NCBI RefSeq assembly: GCF_029714945.1
Contig: NZ_CP121634.1
Coordinates: 7,461,001 to 7,525,000, forward strand
Source of the DNA: Bradyrhizobium sp. CIAT3101
Lineage (GTDB): Bacteria > Pseudomonadota > Alphaproteobacteria > Rhizobiales > Xanthobacteraceae
DNA: 64,000 bases
Direction of reading: 5' to 3'
Position numbers and translations under genes: made by a program. The notes under the pieces are model-generated. The model was not told where the DNA came from, made no database searches, and worked only from the letters and a program-made list of their open reading frames with translations. Of this stretch, positions 36,892 through 46,340 are shown one piece after another (the first letter of the stretch is position 1; every line of letters starts with the position of its first letter).

Positions 36892-37047
36892 TCAGCCAAA
36901 CAGCCAGAAGAAGAATTTCACCGACAGCAGAACGATGAAATAGGCCCACCCTGCCATTGCGATCAGCGCAATGCCGAGAAAGGCACCTTCGAATGCCCGC
37001 TCTCTCATCTTCGATAGAGGCTTTGTAGATAGCGTTTTTTGAAGCAT
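36892..37047 (-). CDS. Small single-span membrane protein (51 aa)
   Basis: The frame starts MLQKTLSTKPLSKMRERAFE and continues with one or two tightly packed hydrophobic stretches (GAFLGIALIAMAGWAYFIVL, then SVKFFFWLFG). A purine-rich AAGAAGATCGAG precedes the ATG at 37047; an internal ATG at 37008 would give 38 residues. Lys and Arg before the helix fit an inner-membrane protein. The function is unknown; it lies with several other small membrane protein genes. Confidence 0.5.
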   Translation of the reverse strand: MLQKTLSTKPLSKMRERAFEGAFLGIALIAMAGWAYFIVLLSVKFFFWLFG

Positions 37048-37635
37048 CTCGATCTTCTTTTTCTTGTATCGCTCGCGCGATCATAGCCGAATGAATTCGA
37101 CGATCTCGTGACGGATGCAGACGAGAAACGGTCGCCGCGCATGCGGACTCCATCACGACAGCGATCTTCAACGAATTTTGAATCGATGCGGCCCGCAACG
37201 TCGGAACGCGGAACAATTTTTCCGACGACGCGTTTGTGCGTAATTTTTGCGAATCAAGAGTTTGCAACTTTCACGTGAGTCCTTCCGACTGCATGTGAAG
37301 TTTTGCAAGCTGTCTTGCGGACAGAGCGGAGACCGGTTCGGCGGCAACCGGACGTGGTGGCGGGATGTCAGGTCGGATGGTCGCGAAGGTCGCCGATTGA
37401 CGCGCGACAAGGAAAACCCCGGAATTGTACGGAGCGCCAAGGGCTGATTTCCTCGCGGTAAGGTTGAGGGGTTAGCTTAATCCCCGTTGTTTGTTGCGAA
37501 GTCTCACCGATCGCATATCCATCTTCGCACCGGGCTTTCCCCAAGAGCCCGGCCCCACCCAAGCAAAGCCGTCGAGCGACATGGGTCCGCTTGGCGGCTT
37601 TGTCGTTGTGTCGATGGAAGAGGATGATTTCGGTT
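37048..37635. other. 588-base intergenic region without a supported gene
   Basis: No open frame here has both a plausible ribosome-binding site and protein-like composition. The first 200 bases are AT-richer than average and contain runs such as CTTCTTTTTCTTG and AATTTTTGCG. A perfect 7-bp inverted repeat (CCGGGCT / AGCCCGG, 37530-37552) lies near the right end without a U tract. It may hold promoters for the flanking small genes or an unannotated RNA. Confidence 0.4.
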
Positions 37636-37809
37636 ATGGCGCGGAAGCCCTGGTCGTTCAAGGAAGACCGCCGGCTCATGGAGCTGGCCAAATCTTCGAC
37701 GTCGTTGGAGGACGCAGCGAAGCAGCTCGGGCGATCGCCCGACGCAATCAAGCGAATGGCCTTGCGTCTCGGCCTGGCGCTGAAGTCGAAGGCCGCCAAG
37801 AAGGGCTAG
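37636..37809 (+). CDS. Small Myb/SANT-like helix-turn-helix protein
   Basis: This 57-residue basic protein reads MARKPWSFKEDRRLMELAKS, then a helix-turn-helix-like LEDAAKQLGRSPDAIKRMAL and a lysine-rich tail. The W-S-x-x-E-D start and the second tract resemble Myb/SANT or sigma-like DNA-binding folds found in small rhizobial proteins. GGAAGAGG lies 12 bases upstream. An ATG at 37624 is an alternative start that places the Shine-Dalgarno too close. DNA binding is inferred, not shown. Confidence 0.65.
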   Translation: MARKPWSFKEDRRLMELAKSSTSLEDAAKQLGRSPDAIKRMALRLGLALKSKAAKKG

Positions 37810-38029
37810 CCGGCTTATGCCGCGCGAGCGACAATTCGTGGATGCGGGCCATTGCCGTCGGCACCGGCCGAATGCAAGTCGCAAAACGACGCATTCCGGA
37901 CGTCGCAGCGCTCTCGATCTCTCCGCGCCCGGATGTTAGGCTCTCCAATTGAACGTCGGCTTTTTTGTTACCGAGGCATTTGCTCGACGGCCTCGGTATC
38001 CGATCGATAATCTGTTGGAGGATTGCACC

Positions 38030-38281
38030 ATGTTGTCCCGCGCTCTCGCCGTCGCCTTGCTCCTGGCTCTTCCTTCCGTGGCGTCGGCGCAAGTTCCCGT
38101 CGGGTTCGGTTTCCCGAAGGGGGCACCCTGGTGTGCGTTTGGCTTCGATTGCCGATTCCTGAATTTCCACGAATGCGCCGACCGGATCTATGACCCCGCG
38201 CATAACTGCCTCAAGAATCCCTACTTCGCGGCCCGCTACCCGACCAATGTCGACAAGGGCTGGTCCTACAATCGACGTTGA
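38030..38281 (+). CDS. Secreted DUF3551-like small protein
   Basis: This 83-residue protein has a signal peptide (MLSRALAVALLLALPSVASA-QVP). The mature part has the W-C...C-x-F...C pattern of DUF3551: APWCAFGFDCRFLNFHEC, then C-x-x-NPYF. GGAGG nine bases before the ATG at 38030 decides the start. DUF3551 proteins are frequent in Bradyrhizobium; their function is unknown. Confidence 0.75.
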   Translation: MLSRALAVALLLALPSVASAQVPVGFGFPKGAPWCAFGFDCRFLNFHECADRIYDPAHNCLKNPYFAARYPTNVDKGWSYNRR

Positions 38282-38469
38282 ACGCGGCGCGCCGCCGACG
38301 CCATCGTCCTGGCAGCGAACCGATCCTCGTCGCGCTTGCCCCGACGGGCCGCACCCGCGGATGACGAGAATTTGAGCGGCGCCGCGATCGCTTGCCCAAC
38401 CCTCGATAAACGGAACTCCCGGGCCGCCTCAGCATTGCTCCCTTAGGGAATGCGGGGGCGGAGCCCATC

Positions 38470-38634
38470 ATGGCAAACTCTTTCCTAATTGTGATGTCGA
38501 TTTGGCTCGCCATTAATGTCCTGGTCGCGGCGTGGCGATTGTGGGTGAGCCGGCCCGATAGCTGGAACATTGATACCCGCGCCCGCCATCTCGGTCCCGT
38601 CAGGGTGAAATCGCAATTGCGCCGCCACGCCTGA
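38470..38634 (+). CDS. Small single-span membrane protein (54 aa)
   Basis: The frame MANSFLIVMSIWLAINVLVA gives one hydrophobic helix of about 22 residues. A polar tail of 30 residues with several arginines follows. CGGAG lies six bases before the ATG. The composition and ribosome-binding site support a real gene of unknown function. Confidence 0.55.
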   Translation: MANSFLIVMSIWLAINVLVAAWRLWVSRPDSWNIDTRARHLGPVRVKSQLRRHA

Positions 38635-38787
38635 CGCCGCCGACATCACCGGTCGCGCCGGAGGCCTTTCGGGCGTTCCCGGGACTGTCAACTGGCGTCA
38701 TGCAACCACACGCGATCGCCTTAAACCCTATCTTAGCGCCTCCGAGGTTAGAGTTCTGGTCATTCTCTCTTAACCTCTGCGGGCCGG

Positions 38788-40374
38788 ATGAAAGCAACAC
38801 GGCCGATACTTTCACTGGCAGTGCTCGTGCTTGCGGGCATGGTTGCGTTCGCCCTTGCCGGTCACATCGCGGCGACACGGTTCATCCGGGATCAGCAAGC
38901 GCGCCAGCTCGACGAGCTGACCGAAGTCGTGCTGCGCCGGTCCGAATTCGCCGTCGACTTCGCGACCGCGAGCCTTGACGAGCTGGCCGGCCGCGGGCTC
39001 GCCACATGCGCCCCCGCCTCGCTCCAGGCGATCCGCCTCCACGTCTATCAGCGCTCCGCCGTGAAGGACGTCCGCCTCGTCAATTCGGACGGCTCCGTGA
39101 TCTGCTCGGCCTATTCGGAGACGCTCGAATTCGACAAGGGCTGGGTCGATCGGGCCGACATGCTTGCATCCCGCGATTCGAAGCTGATGCTGTTCCGTGT
39201 CGAGCAGTTCGGCGGCGACGCGCTCGGCGTGCTCAGGGACATCGGCGACAACAAGGCACTGGTCGCCATTCTCGGCATCAACTCCAGCCTGTTCGACATC
39301 ATGCCGGCCGAGCTGCGCGCCCATGGCGAGGTGCTGCTGGCACTCAAGAACGGCGCACAGCTCGGCGAGTTCGCGCTCGACGCCGACAAAACGCAGGCGC
39401 ATCCGATTGAGTTCGAGAAAGGCTCAGCGCGCTATCCGTTGCGCGCGGTCATCCGCATCGACAATTCCGTGCTGTCGACCTGGAACAGCGAGATCTATTG
39501 GCCGGCGATGGCGGTCGCGGTCACACTCGGTGTGCTGTTCGGGGTCCTGTTGTCGCGGACGCGGCGCATGGAAGGACCCGTCGCCGATCTCGATCGCGCG
39601 CTGGCGCGGGGTGAATTCAAGCCTTACTTCCAACCGATCTTCGATCTCCACACCGGCGAGATCAGAGGCTGCGAGATGCTCGCGCGCTGGTTGCGCGAGG
39701 ACGGCACGGTGGTGCCGCCGATGAACTTCATTCCACTGGCGGAATCCAGCGGACGGATCGAGGCCATGACCTGGCAGCTGCTCGGCCGCGCGCTGGCCGA
39801 CCTCCAGCCGCTTCTCAAGGCCGACAAGGATTTCAAGCTCTCATTCAATGTCGTTCCCAGGCACCTGCTCGGCGCAGGGTTCGTCGAAACGCTTCGCAGC
39901 ACCGTCGCGGCAGCACGGGTGTCCGCGCGGCAGATCGTGCTCGAGGTGACCGAGCGCGACGAGCTCGACGATCTCGCGCGCGCCGCGGCCGTGGTGGGCG
40001 AGTTGCGCGACTACGGTTTTCGCGTGGCCATCGACGACGTCGGCGTAGGCCATAGCGGACTGTCGCGATTGAAGGGGCTCGGTGCCAACACGATCAAGAT
40101 CGACAAGTTCTTCGTCGACACCATCACGGTGGACGCCTCGACCACGACGATCGTTGAGATGCTGGTGGCGCTCGCCCGGGATTTCCACATGACCGTGGTT
40201 GCGGAAGGCATCGAAACCGAGGAGCAGGTCCGCGCGCTGATCTCGTGCGGCGTCGAAGAGGGTCAGGGCTATCTCGTCGCCGCGCCCCTGCCCTTGGCGA
40301 AATTCAGCGAATTGCTGGCGTCGCGGCGTGCCGCGACCGTGGCTCCGGCAGGCGATACCGCGCTGGTGGCGTAG
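38788..40374 (+). CDS. CSS-motif EAL-domain c-di-GMP phosphodiesterase
   Basis: This 528-residue inner-membrane protein has a first span at about residues 7-29. A periplasmic CSS domain follows, including the cysteine in LATCAPASLQ and a second in SVICSAYS. The second span lies near residue 240, and a cytoplasmic EAL domain occupies about residues 265-510. The EAL signature reads CEMLARW (EML in place of EAL). Downstream catalytic blocks are kept: LEVTERDEL, IDDVGVGHSGLSRLKG, IKIDKFFVD and VVAEGIETEEQ. It therefore looks active in hydrolysing c-di-GMP. In CSS-EAL proteins periplasmic thiol state controls activity. It stands alone among small genes. Confidence 0.9.
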   Translation: MKATRPILSLAVLVLAGMVAFALAGHIAATRFIRDQQARQLDELTEVVLRRSEFAVDFATASLDELAGRGLATCAPASLQAIRLHVYQRSAVKDVRLVNSDGSVICSAYSETLEFDKGWVDRADMLASRDSKLMLFRVEQFGGDALGVLRDIGDNKALVAILGINSSLFDIMPAELRAHGEVLLALKNGAQLGEFALDADKTQAHPIEFEKGSARYPLRAVIRIDNSVLSTWNSEIYWPAMAVAVTLGVLFGVLLSRTRRMEGPVADLDRALARGEFKPYFQPIFDLHTGEIRGCEMLARWLREDGTVVPPMNFIPLAESSGRIEAMTWQLLGRALADLQPLLKADKDFKLSFNVVPRHLLGAGFVETLRSTVAAARVSARQIVLEVTERDELDDLARAAAVVGELRDYGFRVAIDDVGVGHSGLSRLKGLGANTIKIDKFFVDTITVDASTTTIVEMLVALARDFHMTVVAEGIETEEQVRALISCGVEEGQGYLVAAPLPLAKFSELLASRRAATVAPAGDTALVA

Positions 40375-40528
40375 GCCTGCCCGGCTGGTCCGAATTCGGA
40401 CAGTTGCGATCCGCACCATGTCCCGGTGCGAACCACCTGTCATGAAGGCGCCATCGAAGAGATACGCCCCTTAACGATATTTTCCGCTTTCGAGAGCGGC
40501 ACGCCGGTCGACCGGCTATGATGCTGCA

Positions 40529-40894
40529 ATGCGCCGAAATCATCTCATCGCAGCTGCGGCCGTCTGCCTTGCGCTGATCGTCTATGCCACGCTGGCGACG
40601 CTTGCGGGCAGGCCGGTGTTGATCGGCCATGCCGAGGCGTATTGGGTCGTCGTCATCGAGCGCTTCAGCGCCTATTGCCTGCTGGGCTTCCTGCTGTCCT
40701 TCCTGCTGCCAGGACGTTTCAGGCTGGCTTGCGCATTCGTGATCGCGGTCGCCGTCGGACTCGAGGTCCTGCAGATGCTGGTGCCGGATCGCGATCCGCG
40801 ATTCATCGACGTGCTGCAAAAGTCGGCCGGCGGCATCCTCGGCGTCAGCCTCGCCCAGACCATTCTGGCTTTCCTGCCCAGACCGCCGTCCTGA
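40529..40894 (+). CDS. VanZ-like membrane protein
   Basis: This 121-residue protein has four hydrophobic spans and the short VanZ-like layout: an acidic residue in VVIERFSAYCLLGFLLSF, then GLEVLQMLVPDRDPRFIDVL and a closing GGILGVSLAQ. The E-x-x-Q and R-x-x-x-x-D pattern in the third block is typical of the family. Family members are implicated in resistance and cell-envelope processes, but the role here is unknown. Confidence 0.75.
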   Translation: MRRNHLIAAAAVCLALIVYATLATLAGRPVLIGHAEAYWVVVIERFSAYCLLGFLLSFLLPGRFRLACAFVIAVAVGLEVLQMLVPDRDPRFIDVLQKSAGGILGVSLAQTILAFLPRPPS

Positions 40895-40948
40895 CGCGGG
40901 CGGCGTCGGCTCACATCGCGAACGCGATATCCAGCCCGGGCCGACAGA

Positions 40949-41377
40949 TCATTTTGCCATCTGCCCGCGCAGCTCACCGCCTGGATTGGCCGCGGTGTGA
41001 ATGTTCGCATACCATTTGCCGGCCAGGAGATCGGCAGCCTGCGTCTCGGTGAGGGTTGCGGTGCCCTGGATCGGGCTTTGCGTCGACTTGAACGGCAGTG
41101 CGATGCCGGCATTCTTGCCGGATTCGCTCGGTCCATGGAAATGCGCGCCGAGCGCCGGACCGGTCAGATTCGCGTAGGTGACCGTGTAGGTCAGAACCTT
41201 GGTATCGGTGTCGAAAGCCGCCTCGGCCTTGCCGGAGCCGGAACTCGTGTTGGGCGGCACCTCGTTGCTGCCCTTGAGGTCGGCCTGCAGTTTGACCACT
41301 TCGGCGCTGGCGGTGGTCATGAGAAGAGGCGGGAGCGCAAAAACCAACGCACCCGTCAGGTACACGGCTCTCAACAT
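40949..41377 (-). CDS. Secreted CHRD-domain protein
   Basis: This 142-residue protein has a signal peptide (MLRAVYLTGALVFALPPLLM, cleavage near ASA-EVV) and a CHRD domain. The domain shows LKGSNEVPPNTSSGSGKAEA, ALGAHFHGPSESGKNAGI and WYANIHTAANPGGELRGQ. CHRD domains occur in chordin and in many bacterial exported proteins; their function in bacteria is unclear. GGGAGG five bases before the ATG at 41377 decides the start over an upstream in-frame codon. Confidence 0.85.
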   Translation of the reverse strand: MLRAVYLTGALVFALPPLLMTTASAEVVKLQADLKGSNEVPPNTSSGSGKAEAAFDTDTKVLTYTVTYANLTGPALGAHFHGPSESGKNAGIALPFKSTQSPIQGTATLTETQAADLLAGKWYANIHTAANPGGELRGQMAK

Positions 41378-41506
41378 GGCAACCTCCCAGCCCGGATTCC
41401 GTTGGCTTCGACCTGTTCCGGTGTGAAACACCGGAGGTCGCACCAAATTCCGCCTGGATGATTATGCCTGATTCGAGCGGAGCCGACTGCTGCCGGAGCG
41501 GCGGAC

Positions 41507-41791
41507 CTACGCCACGCCGCGCCTGAAGCCGTCCTGATCGGCGCCGAATCCGGCGGACATCTGCCGGTGGGTTTCGCGCAGCGCCGTGATCGCGTCATCG
41601 AGGCCGAATTCGCCCTCGCGAATGGTCTCGAAGAAGCGGGTCATCAAGCCAAAGTCCAGCTTGACGCGGGTGTTTCCATCGCGGCTCTTGCGCCGATCGA
41701 GCAACAAGTGCAGTGCCAGCACCCTGGCTTCAGAGGCCGTGCAGCCGCTGAGCGTCGCGAGTTCGTCATAAGTCATCCAGATCTGAGGCAT
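41507..41791 (-). CDS. Hypothetical protein, possible helix-turn-helix
   Basis: This 94-residue soluble protein has an N-terminal stretch (WMTYDELATLSGCTASEARV) that resembles a helix-turn-helix or winged-helix start. A basic segment (LLDRRKSRDGNTRVKL) and an acidic helical C-terminus follow. No family was recognised; a regulator is possible. The ATG has AGGG just upstream. Confidence 0.6.
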   Translation of the reverse strand: MPQIWMTYDELATLSGCTASEARVLALHLLLDRRKSRDGNTRVKLDFGLMTRFFETIREGEFGLDDAITALRETHRQMSAGFGADQDGFRRGVA

Positions 41792-41917
41792 ATCCCTGTC
41801 CGCCTTTTGTTATGGGCCTCAACCTAGATTTCACATCTAAAAGCACTGTTGCCGCGGTGCGGTCTTCACGTGCTTTCGCGACAACAGCGTCAACGCAAAG
41901 CTAAGGCGCGGGATGCG

Positions 41918-42364
41918 TCAGGACGCCGGAGGCCTGGAGGGCGTGAATGGCGGCCGCGGCCGCGACCGGCTGTCGAGCCCCTTGGGCAACTTGTCGGGAT
42001 TGAGCTTGAGGACGGCGCATTTCGCATCGGCCGGCAGCGCTTCTTCCTGGCTGTAGATCAACGTGCACTCGAACCCGACCTCGGGCGCCTCTCGCGCCGT
42101 GCCCGAGCATGTCGCCATCGCGCCGCTGCAGAGGCCGGTCAGATTGACCTCGACCTCATCAGGACCAAACACGCTCGGATTGCCCTCGGCGTGGCGCTTC
42201 ACGGTCAGAACAGCCGTGAAGCGTTGCTGATCGACCTGATAGGAGCCGCCATAGGTGAAGAAGCTGTCACGGCCCGAGATTCGCCCCTCGATCAATTCAA
42301 CGAGGCCGGTGCCCTGGCCACGCGGGGTTCTGAACCAGGCAGCGTATTTGCCGTCTCTCAACAT
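41918..42364 (-). CDS. GrlR-like protein
   Basis: The product (148 residues) begins MLRDGKYAAWFRTPRGQGTG and contains LIEGRISGRDSFFTYGGSYQ, a pattern shared with GrlR-type proteins. In enteropathogens GrlR binds the activator GrlA; rhizobial homologues have no established role. A Pro/Arg-rich tail follows. Upstream ATG (42373) and TTG codons are in frame; 42364 best matches the family start. No GrlA homologue is nearby, so a regulatory function is uncertain. Confidence 0.7.
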   Translation of the reverse strand: MLRDGKYAAWFRTPRGQGTGLVELIEGRISGRDSFFTYGGSYQVDQQRFTAVLTVKRHAEGNPSVFGPDEVEVNLTGLCSGAMATCSGTAREAPEVGFECTLIYSQEEALPADAKCAVLKLNPDKLPKGLDSRSRPRPPFTPSRPPAS

Positions 42365-42514
42365 GAACAACATCCGTCGCAATATTCAAACGTATTTGCG
42401 ACCAACTCTGGGGCGCGACAATGGCCGATATGGCGGGTATTCCGCCACGGTTAACGCCCTGCAAAACCAAAGCGTCAAATTGCGGTGTGCCGCATGCGCG
42501 ACGCCCGCGGCAAC

Positions 42515-44236
42515 TCAAAACAATTCGATGCCATCATCCGCAGGCTCGACAGCCTCGACCCGGCGAGCGGCAGCGCTCGACGACAGCCCGAGCGCTTGCA
42601 AAAATTCCCGGTGGACGTCGCGCTCGCGCTCCATCGTGTAGCGCGCGAAGAGATCGTCGAGCAGCGCCTCGTCCTGCGGCTGCGGCCGATGCGTGCCTGC
42701 GCTTGCCGTCTCCAGGCGCGCAGCGACGGTGGGCAGCGTCGCAGAGCTCTCGCCGAGCGAGCTCATCAGCCCTTGCGCCGAATTCATCAGGCCTTCGAAC
42801 TCGGCGCCTTCGTCGACGAGCCGGCTCATCAGCTTGCCGAGCCGTTCGTTGCCAGCTTCGACCTCGCGCAGCGCCTGGAGGATCTGCGGCTCCAGATTGG
42901 CGAGTTGCGTCGGATCGCCCTGGACGCGGAGCTCCTTCAACGCATTGGCGGAGCGCTCGATGCCGTCGAGCACGGGGCGCAAGCGCCCTGCGCCGGCCGA
43001 CACCTGGTCTGCAGTCGCCTTGAGCTCGTTCGCGATCACGACGAAGGCGCTGCCGCGGCTGCCGAGATGGCTCGCCTTGAGACCCGCGTTCATGCCGATC
43101 AGCGTGATGTCGACCGTGGCCTCCGCCAGCCCCGCAATCGCCTGGCGGAATTTCGCCAGCGTATCCTCGACCACCGCGAGCGCCTCGTCGACCGCGCGTC
43201 CGGCGCTTTCGCACGTGCCGATCAGGGTCGAGGCCTGGGCCAGCGTCTGCTTGATGCGGGTCAGGAACGACGCGGAAGAACCGTTCTCGCCACCGAACAG
43301 CGAGCGGCCGTGACCGACGACGCCACTTGCATCGTTCAGGATCGCCGACAGCGCGCGGATGATCTGGCCGATGTCGCCGCCGAACTCGCGCTGCGCGTCC
43401 CTGAGCTGAGCCGCCTGCAGCCGGCGGATCGCATGCGCGCCGTCATCGCTCGCAACCGGTTCCGGGACGAGGCTCGGCGCGGCGTCGGATGAGAGGCGCA
43501 AGCCGTGGCAGACATGTTCGAGGCGCTGCCGCGTGCTGTCGCCGGCCTGCAGGGAAATGATCGCACCGCCGACCGCCTCGGCGATCTTCCGCGTGCTGCC
43601 GCTGGCGAGATCGGCGAGATGGCTGCTCTTGCTGCGCTGGTCGCGCAGGCCGGAATAGGCCGCACCGAGTTCGGCGCTCTCGGCGACCAGCTGATCGCCG
43701 TAACTTCTCTCGAACTCCTTCTGCCGGCCGGAGGCAGTCGCGACCGCGTCCGACAGGCGCTGCTGGTCTCGCGCGCACCCCTCGATCGAGCCCTGCACGG
43801 CCTTGCCGAGATCGTAGGCTTCCTGCGTGAAGGCGAGAAAGCCCTCGCGATCGCCATCGAGCGACGCCGCCTCGATCCGCGCGCTGCGCGCGATGATGGT
43901 GATCATCTGGATATGCTTGAACAGCGGCTTCAGCAGCGCGGATGCCTCGGTCGTGCTCTTGCCGATCATCGCCAGCAGCGCACTCTCGGCCGGCAGTGCC
44001 TGCGCCAGCTCGCTCAGCCGCGCCGCGATCTCCTGCAGCGCAGTCGCGGCACCTTCGATCTCGGCACCGGAGAGCTCTTCGGAAAGAGACGCGAGCCCCT
44101 GATTCAGCTCCTTGAAGATGATCTGGCCGCGACCGAGCTCGTGACCGACGCGCGCAAACACGTCCTCGATGCGCGACGAGACGTCTTCGACCGCGGAAAT
44201 CGTATCCGTCAGCGTGTTGGCCGGAAGCACGGACAT
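42515..44236 (-). CDS. Soluble chemotaxis signalling protein (MCP-like, coiled coil)
   Basis: This 573-residue cytoplasmic, helix-rich protein has no membrane span. A long coiled-coil region occurs around residues 330-480, with MCP-like ATVDITLIGMNAGLKASHLG and FVVIANELKATADQVSAGA. These resemble the conserved hairpin of methyl-accepting proteins, although the normal E-x-A-R-A-G-E tip is changed. The C-terminus ends LFARYTMERERDVHREFLQ plus an acidic tail. It lies five bases downstream of cheB and is the last gene of the chemotaxis operon. A role as a cytoplasmic receptor or array component is inferred from sequence and position. Confidence 0.7.
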   Translation of the reverse strand: MSVLPANTLTDTISAVEDVSSRIEDVFARVGHELGRGQIIFKELNQGLASLSEELSGAEIEGAATALQEIAARLSELAQALPAESALLAMIGKSTTEASALLKPLFKHIQMITIIARSARIEAASLDGDREGFLAFTQEAYDLGKAVQGSIEGCARDQQRLSDAVATASGRQKEFERSYGDQLVAESAELGAAYSGLRDQRSKSSHLADLASGSTRKIAEAVGGAIISLQAGDSTRQRLEHVCHGLRLSSDAAPSLVPEPVASDDGAHAIRRLQAAQLRDAQREFGGDIGQIIRALSAILNDASGVVGHGRSLFGGENGSSASFLTRIKQTLAQASTLIGTCESAGRAVDEALAVVEDTLAKFRQAIAGLAEATVDITLIGMNAGLKASHLGSRGSAFVVIANELKATADQVSAGAGRLRPVLDGIERSANALKELRVQGDPTQLANLEPQILQALREVEAGNERLGKLMSRLVDEGAEFEGLMNSAQGLMSSLGESSATLPTVAARLETASAGTHRPQPQDEALLDDLFARYTMERERDVHREFLQALGLSSSAAARRVEAVEPADDGIELF

Positions 44237-44241
44237 TGCGA

Positions 44242-45333
44242 TCAACCCACCGCCGCCGCGTGCCCGGCCTGGTACCAGTGCATGATCTCGCGCGGGATAT
44301 GATTCAGCGCGACCACTTTCTCGACCCCGCCATGGGCGATGGCTTCCTTGGGCATGCCGAACACGACGCAGCTCTCTTCGTCCTGCGCGCGGGTCGAGGC
44401 GCCGAGCTTGCGCATTTCCAACATGCCGCGCGCGCCGTCATCGCCCATGCCGGTCATGATGACCCCGAGCGCATTGGCGCCGGCATGCTGGGCCGCGGAG
44501 CGAAACAGCACGTCGACGGAGGGCCGATGCCGCGACACCGGCGGGCCGTCCTTGATCGCGACCTGATAGCGCAAGCCGATGCGCTGGAGCAACATGTGCC
44601 GGGCGCCCGGTGCGATATAGGCCCAGCCCGGCAGTACCGGCTCGCCATCCTCCGCCTCCTTGACGCGGATCTGGCAGACGCCGTCGAGGCGCCTGGCGAA
44701 GGCGGCCGTAAAGCCCGCCGGCATGTGCTGGACGATCAAAATCGGAGGGCAGTTCGCCGGCAGCATCTCGAGCACGTCGTTGAGCGCTTCCGTTCCCCCC
44801 GTCGAAGCGCCGATGCACACGATGCGCTCGGTTGTCGGCCGGACCTTGCCCTGCACCGGCGGCGGGATGATGGCGTCGGCCGTCAGCTTCTTCTCGATCA
44901 CCCGTCGTTCCGTGCGCGGCCGCACGCGCGCACGCGCCGCCGACTTCACGGATTCGCGCAGCCGCGTCGAGCACTCCAGCAGCGCCTGCCGCGTGTCGAT
45001 CTTCGGCTTGGGTACGATATCGACGGCGCCGGCCTCGAAAGCCTCGAACATCACGTTCGAGCCTTCCTCGGTGAGCGACGAGCAGATGATCACGGGGATC
45101 GGACGCTGCGCCATGATCTTGCGCAGGAACGTCATGCCGTCCATGCGCGGCATCTCGAGGTCGAGGATCATGACGTCGGGAAGTTCGTCCTGGAGACGAC
45201 GGGCCGCCACGAACGGATCCGACGCCGTCGCCATCACCTCGATGTCGGGATCATCGTTGAGGATCGTTTGAAGGATTTGGCGCACCGACGCCGAATCGTC
45301 CACGATCAGTACGCGAACTTTCCCTTTCGGCAT
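44242..45333 (-). CDS. cheB: CheB: protein-glutamate methylesterase/glutaminase
   Basis: CheB demethylates receptors and is activated by phosphorylation from CheA. The 363-residue protein has an N-terminal receiver domain with VDDSASVRQ and phospho-acceptor Asp58 in [12 protein letters not shown]. The C-terminal methylesterase has the catalytic Ser in [12 protein letters not shown], His in [10 protein letters not shown] and Asp in [11 protein letters not shown]. The ATG at 45333 begins the receiver domain; the longer open frame upstream overlaps cheR and is not used. It lies 17 bases after cheR. Confidence 0.95.
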   Translation of the reverse strand: MPKGKVRVLIVDDSASVRQILQTILNDDPDIEVMATASDPFVAARRLQDELPDVMILDLEMPRMDGMTFLRKIMAQRPIPVIICSSLTEEGSNVMFEAFEAGAVDIVPKPKIDTRQALLECSTRLRESVKSAARARVRPRTERRVIEKKLTADAIIPPPVQGKVRPTTERIVCIGASTGGTEALNDVLEMLPANCPPILIVQHMPAGFTAAFARRLDGVCQIRVKEAEDGEPVLPGWAYIAPGARHMLLQRIGLRYQVAIKDGPPVSRHRPSVDVLFRSAAQHAGANALGVIMTGMGDDGARGMLEMRKLGASTRAQDEESCVVFGMPKEAIAHGGVEKVVALNHIPREIMHWYQAGHAAAVG

Positions 45334-45350
45334 ATTCGGCGGAGCTCCAA

Positions 45351-46205
45351 TCAGACCTGAAAAATGGTGGGCTGAACCTGCTTCAAACCCGGGACGGCAC
45401 TGTGAATCATGGATTCCGAATGGCCGACCAGCAAATACCCGCCCGGCCGCAGATGATTGCAAAGCTGCTCGACGACCTTACGCTGGGTCGGCTTGTCGAA
45501 ATAGATCAGCACGTTGCGGCAGAAAATCACGTCGACGTCCCGGTCGACGGGATAGGACGGATCCATCAGGTTCATGCGCATGAAATGCGTCATGCGCCGC
45601 AGTTCCGGCACGACGCGCACCTCACCACGCGACTTGTCGCGCGACGACAGGAAATATCGCTTCACGAACGGCTCCGGCACCGGTGCCAGCACGTCGCGGG
45701 TGTAGATCGCGGTCTTGGCGAGGCGTAGCACCGCGGTCGAGATGTCGGTGCCGAGGATGCGATACTGAAATCGCGACCCGCTCCGCGTCATGTCGTCCAG
45801 CACCATCGCGGTGGTGTAGGCTTCCATGCCGGTAGAGCTCGCCGAGCTCCAGAGTTTCAGGTTCGCATTCTTGCGGCCGTGCGACTTGAGCAGCGCCGGG
45901 ATGGCGATGTCCCGCATGAAAGTGAAGTGCTGCGGCTCGCGGAAGAAGTCGGTCTTGTTGGTCGTCACCACATCGATCAGATGGGTGAGCTCGGTGTCGA
46001 AATGATCGGCCTCGAACAGGTTGTCGACATATTCGTTCAGGTCGGAGAAGTTCAACGCGCGCACGCGCTTGTGCAGACGTCCCTCCAGCATCAGCCGCTT
46101 GCCCTGCGGCAGCTTGATGCCGACCTGGCCTTCGATCAGTTCGGCAATGGTCCGGAAATGACGGTCCGACAGGTGCACGGCCGTATCCTGCATGGCGGGC
46201 ATCAT
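45351..46205 (-). CDS. cheR: CheR: chemotaxis protein methyltransferase
   Basis: CheR methylates glutamates of receptors using S-adenosylmethionine. The 284-residue protein has the helical N-terminal domain with [13 protein letters not shown], then [31 protein letters not shown] and [14 protein letters not shown]. The cofactor motif is serine-rich (SASSTGME) where enteric CheR reads AGCSTGEE. Three nearby ATG codons make the exact start uncertain by up to four residues. It is cotranscribed with cheB. Confidence 0.93.
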   Translation of the reverse strand: MMPAMQDTAVHLSDRHFRTIAELIEGQVGIKLPQGKRLMLEGRLHKRVRALNFSDLNEYVDNLFEADHFDTELTHLIDVVTTNKTDFFREPQHFTFMRDIAIPALLKSHGRKNANLKLWSSASSTGMEAYTTAMVLDDMTRSGSRFQYRILGTDISTAVLRLAKTAIYTRDVLAPVPEPFVKRYFLSSRDKSRGEVRVVPELRRMTHFMRMNLMDPSYPVDRDVDVIFCRNVLIYFDKPTQRKVVEQLCNHLRPGGYLLVGHSESMIHSAVPGLKQVQPTIFQV

Positions 46206-46301
46206 GGCCGCCTGCCCCGGCCCTGACGGCCCGCATGCAATGAATGTCGGGCCAACCGGGCCATTTTGCTTCCTACGCGTCTACACAAGAGAAGAGAACA
46301 A

Positions 46302-46324
46302 GTCCGCCCGATCGGCGGGCGGAC
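46302..46324 (-). terminator. Rho-independent-type terminator after the first receptor gene
   Basis: GTCCGCCCG / CGGGCGGAC is a perfect 9-bp stem with a 5-base loop, read leftward 17 bases after the receptor stop codon and followed by TTGTTCTCTTCTC. It would separate the sensory part (STAS to mcp) from cheR-cheB, or reduce read-through into them. Confidence 0.7.
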
Positions 46325-46340
46325 CTGTTCCCGGAAAATC

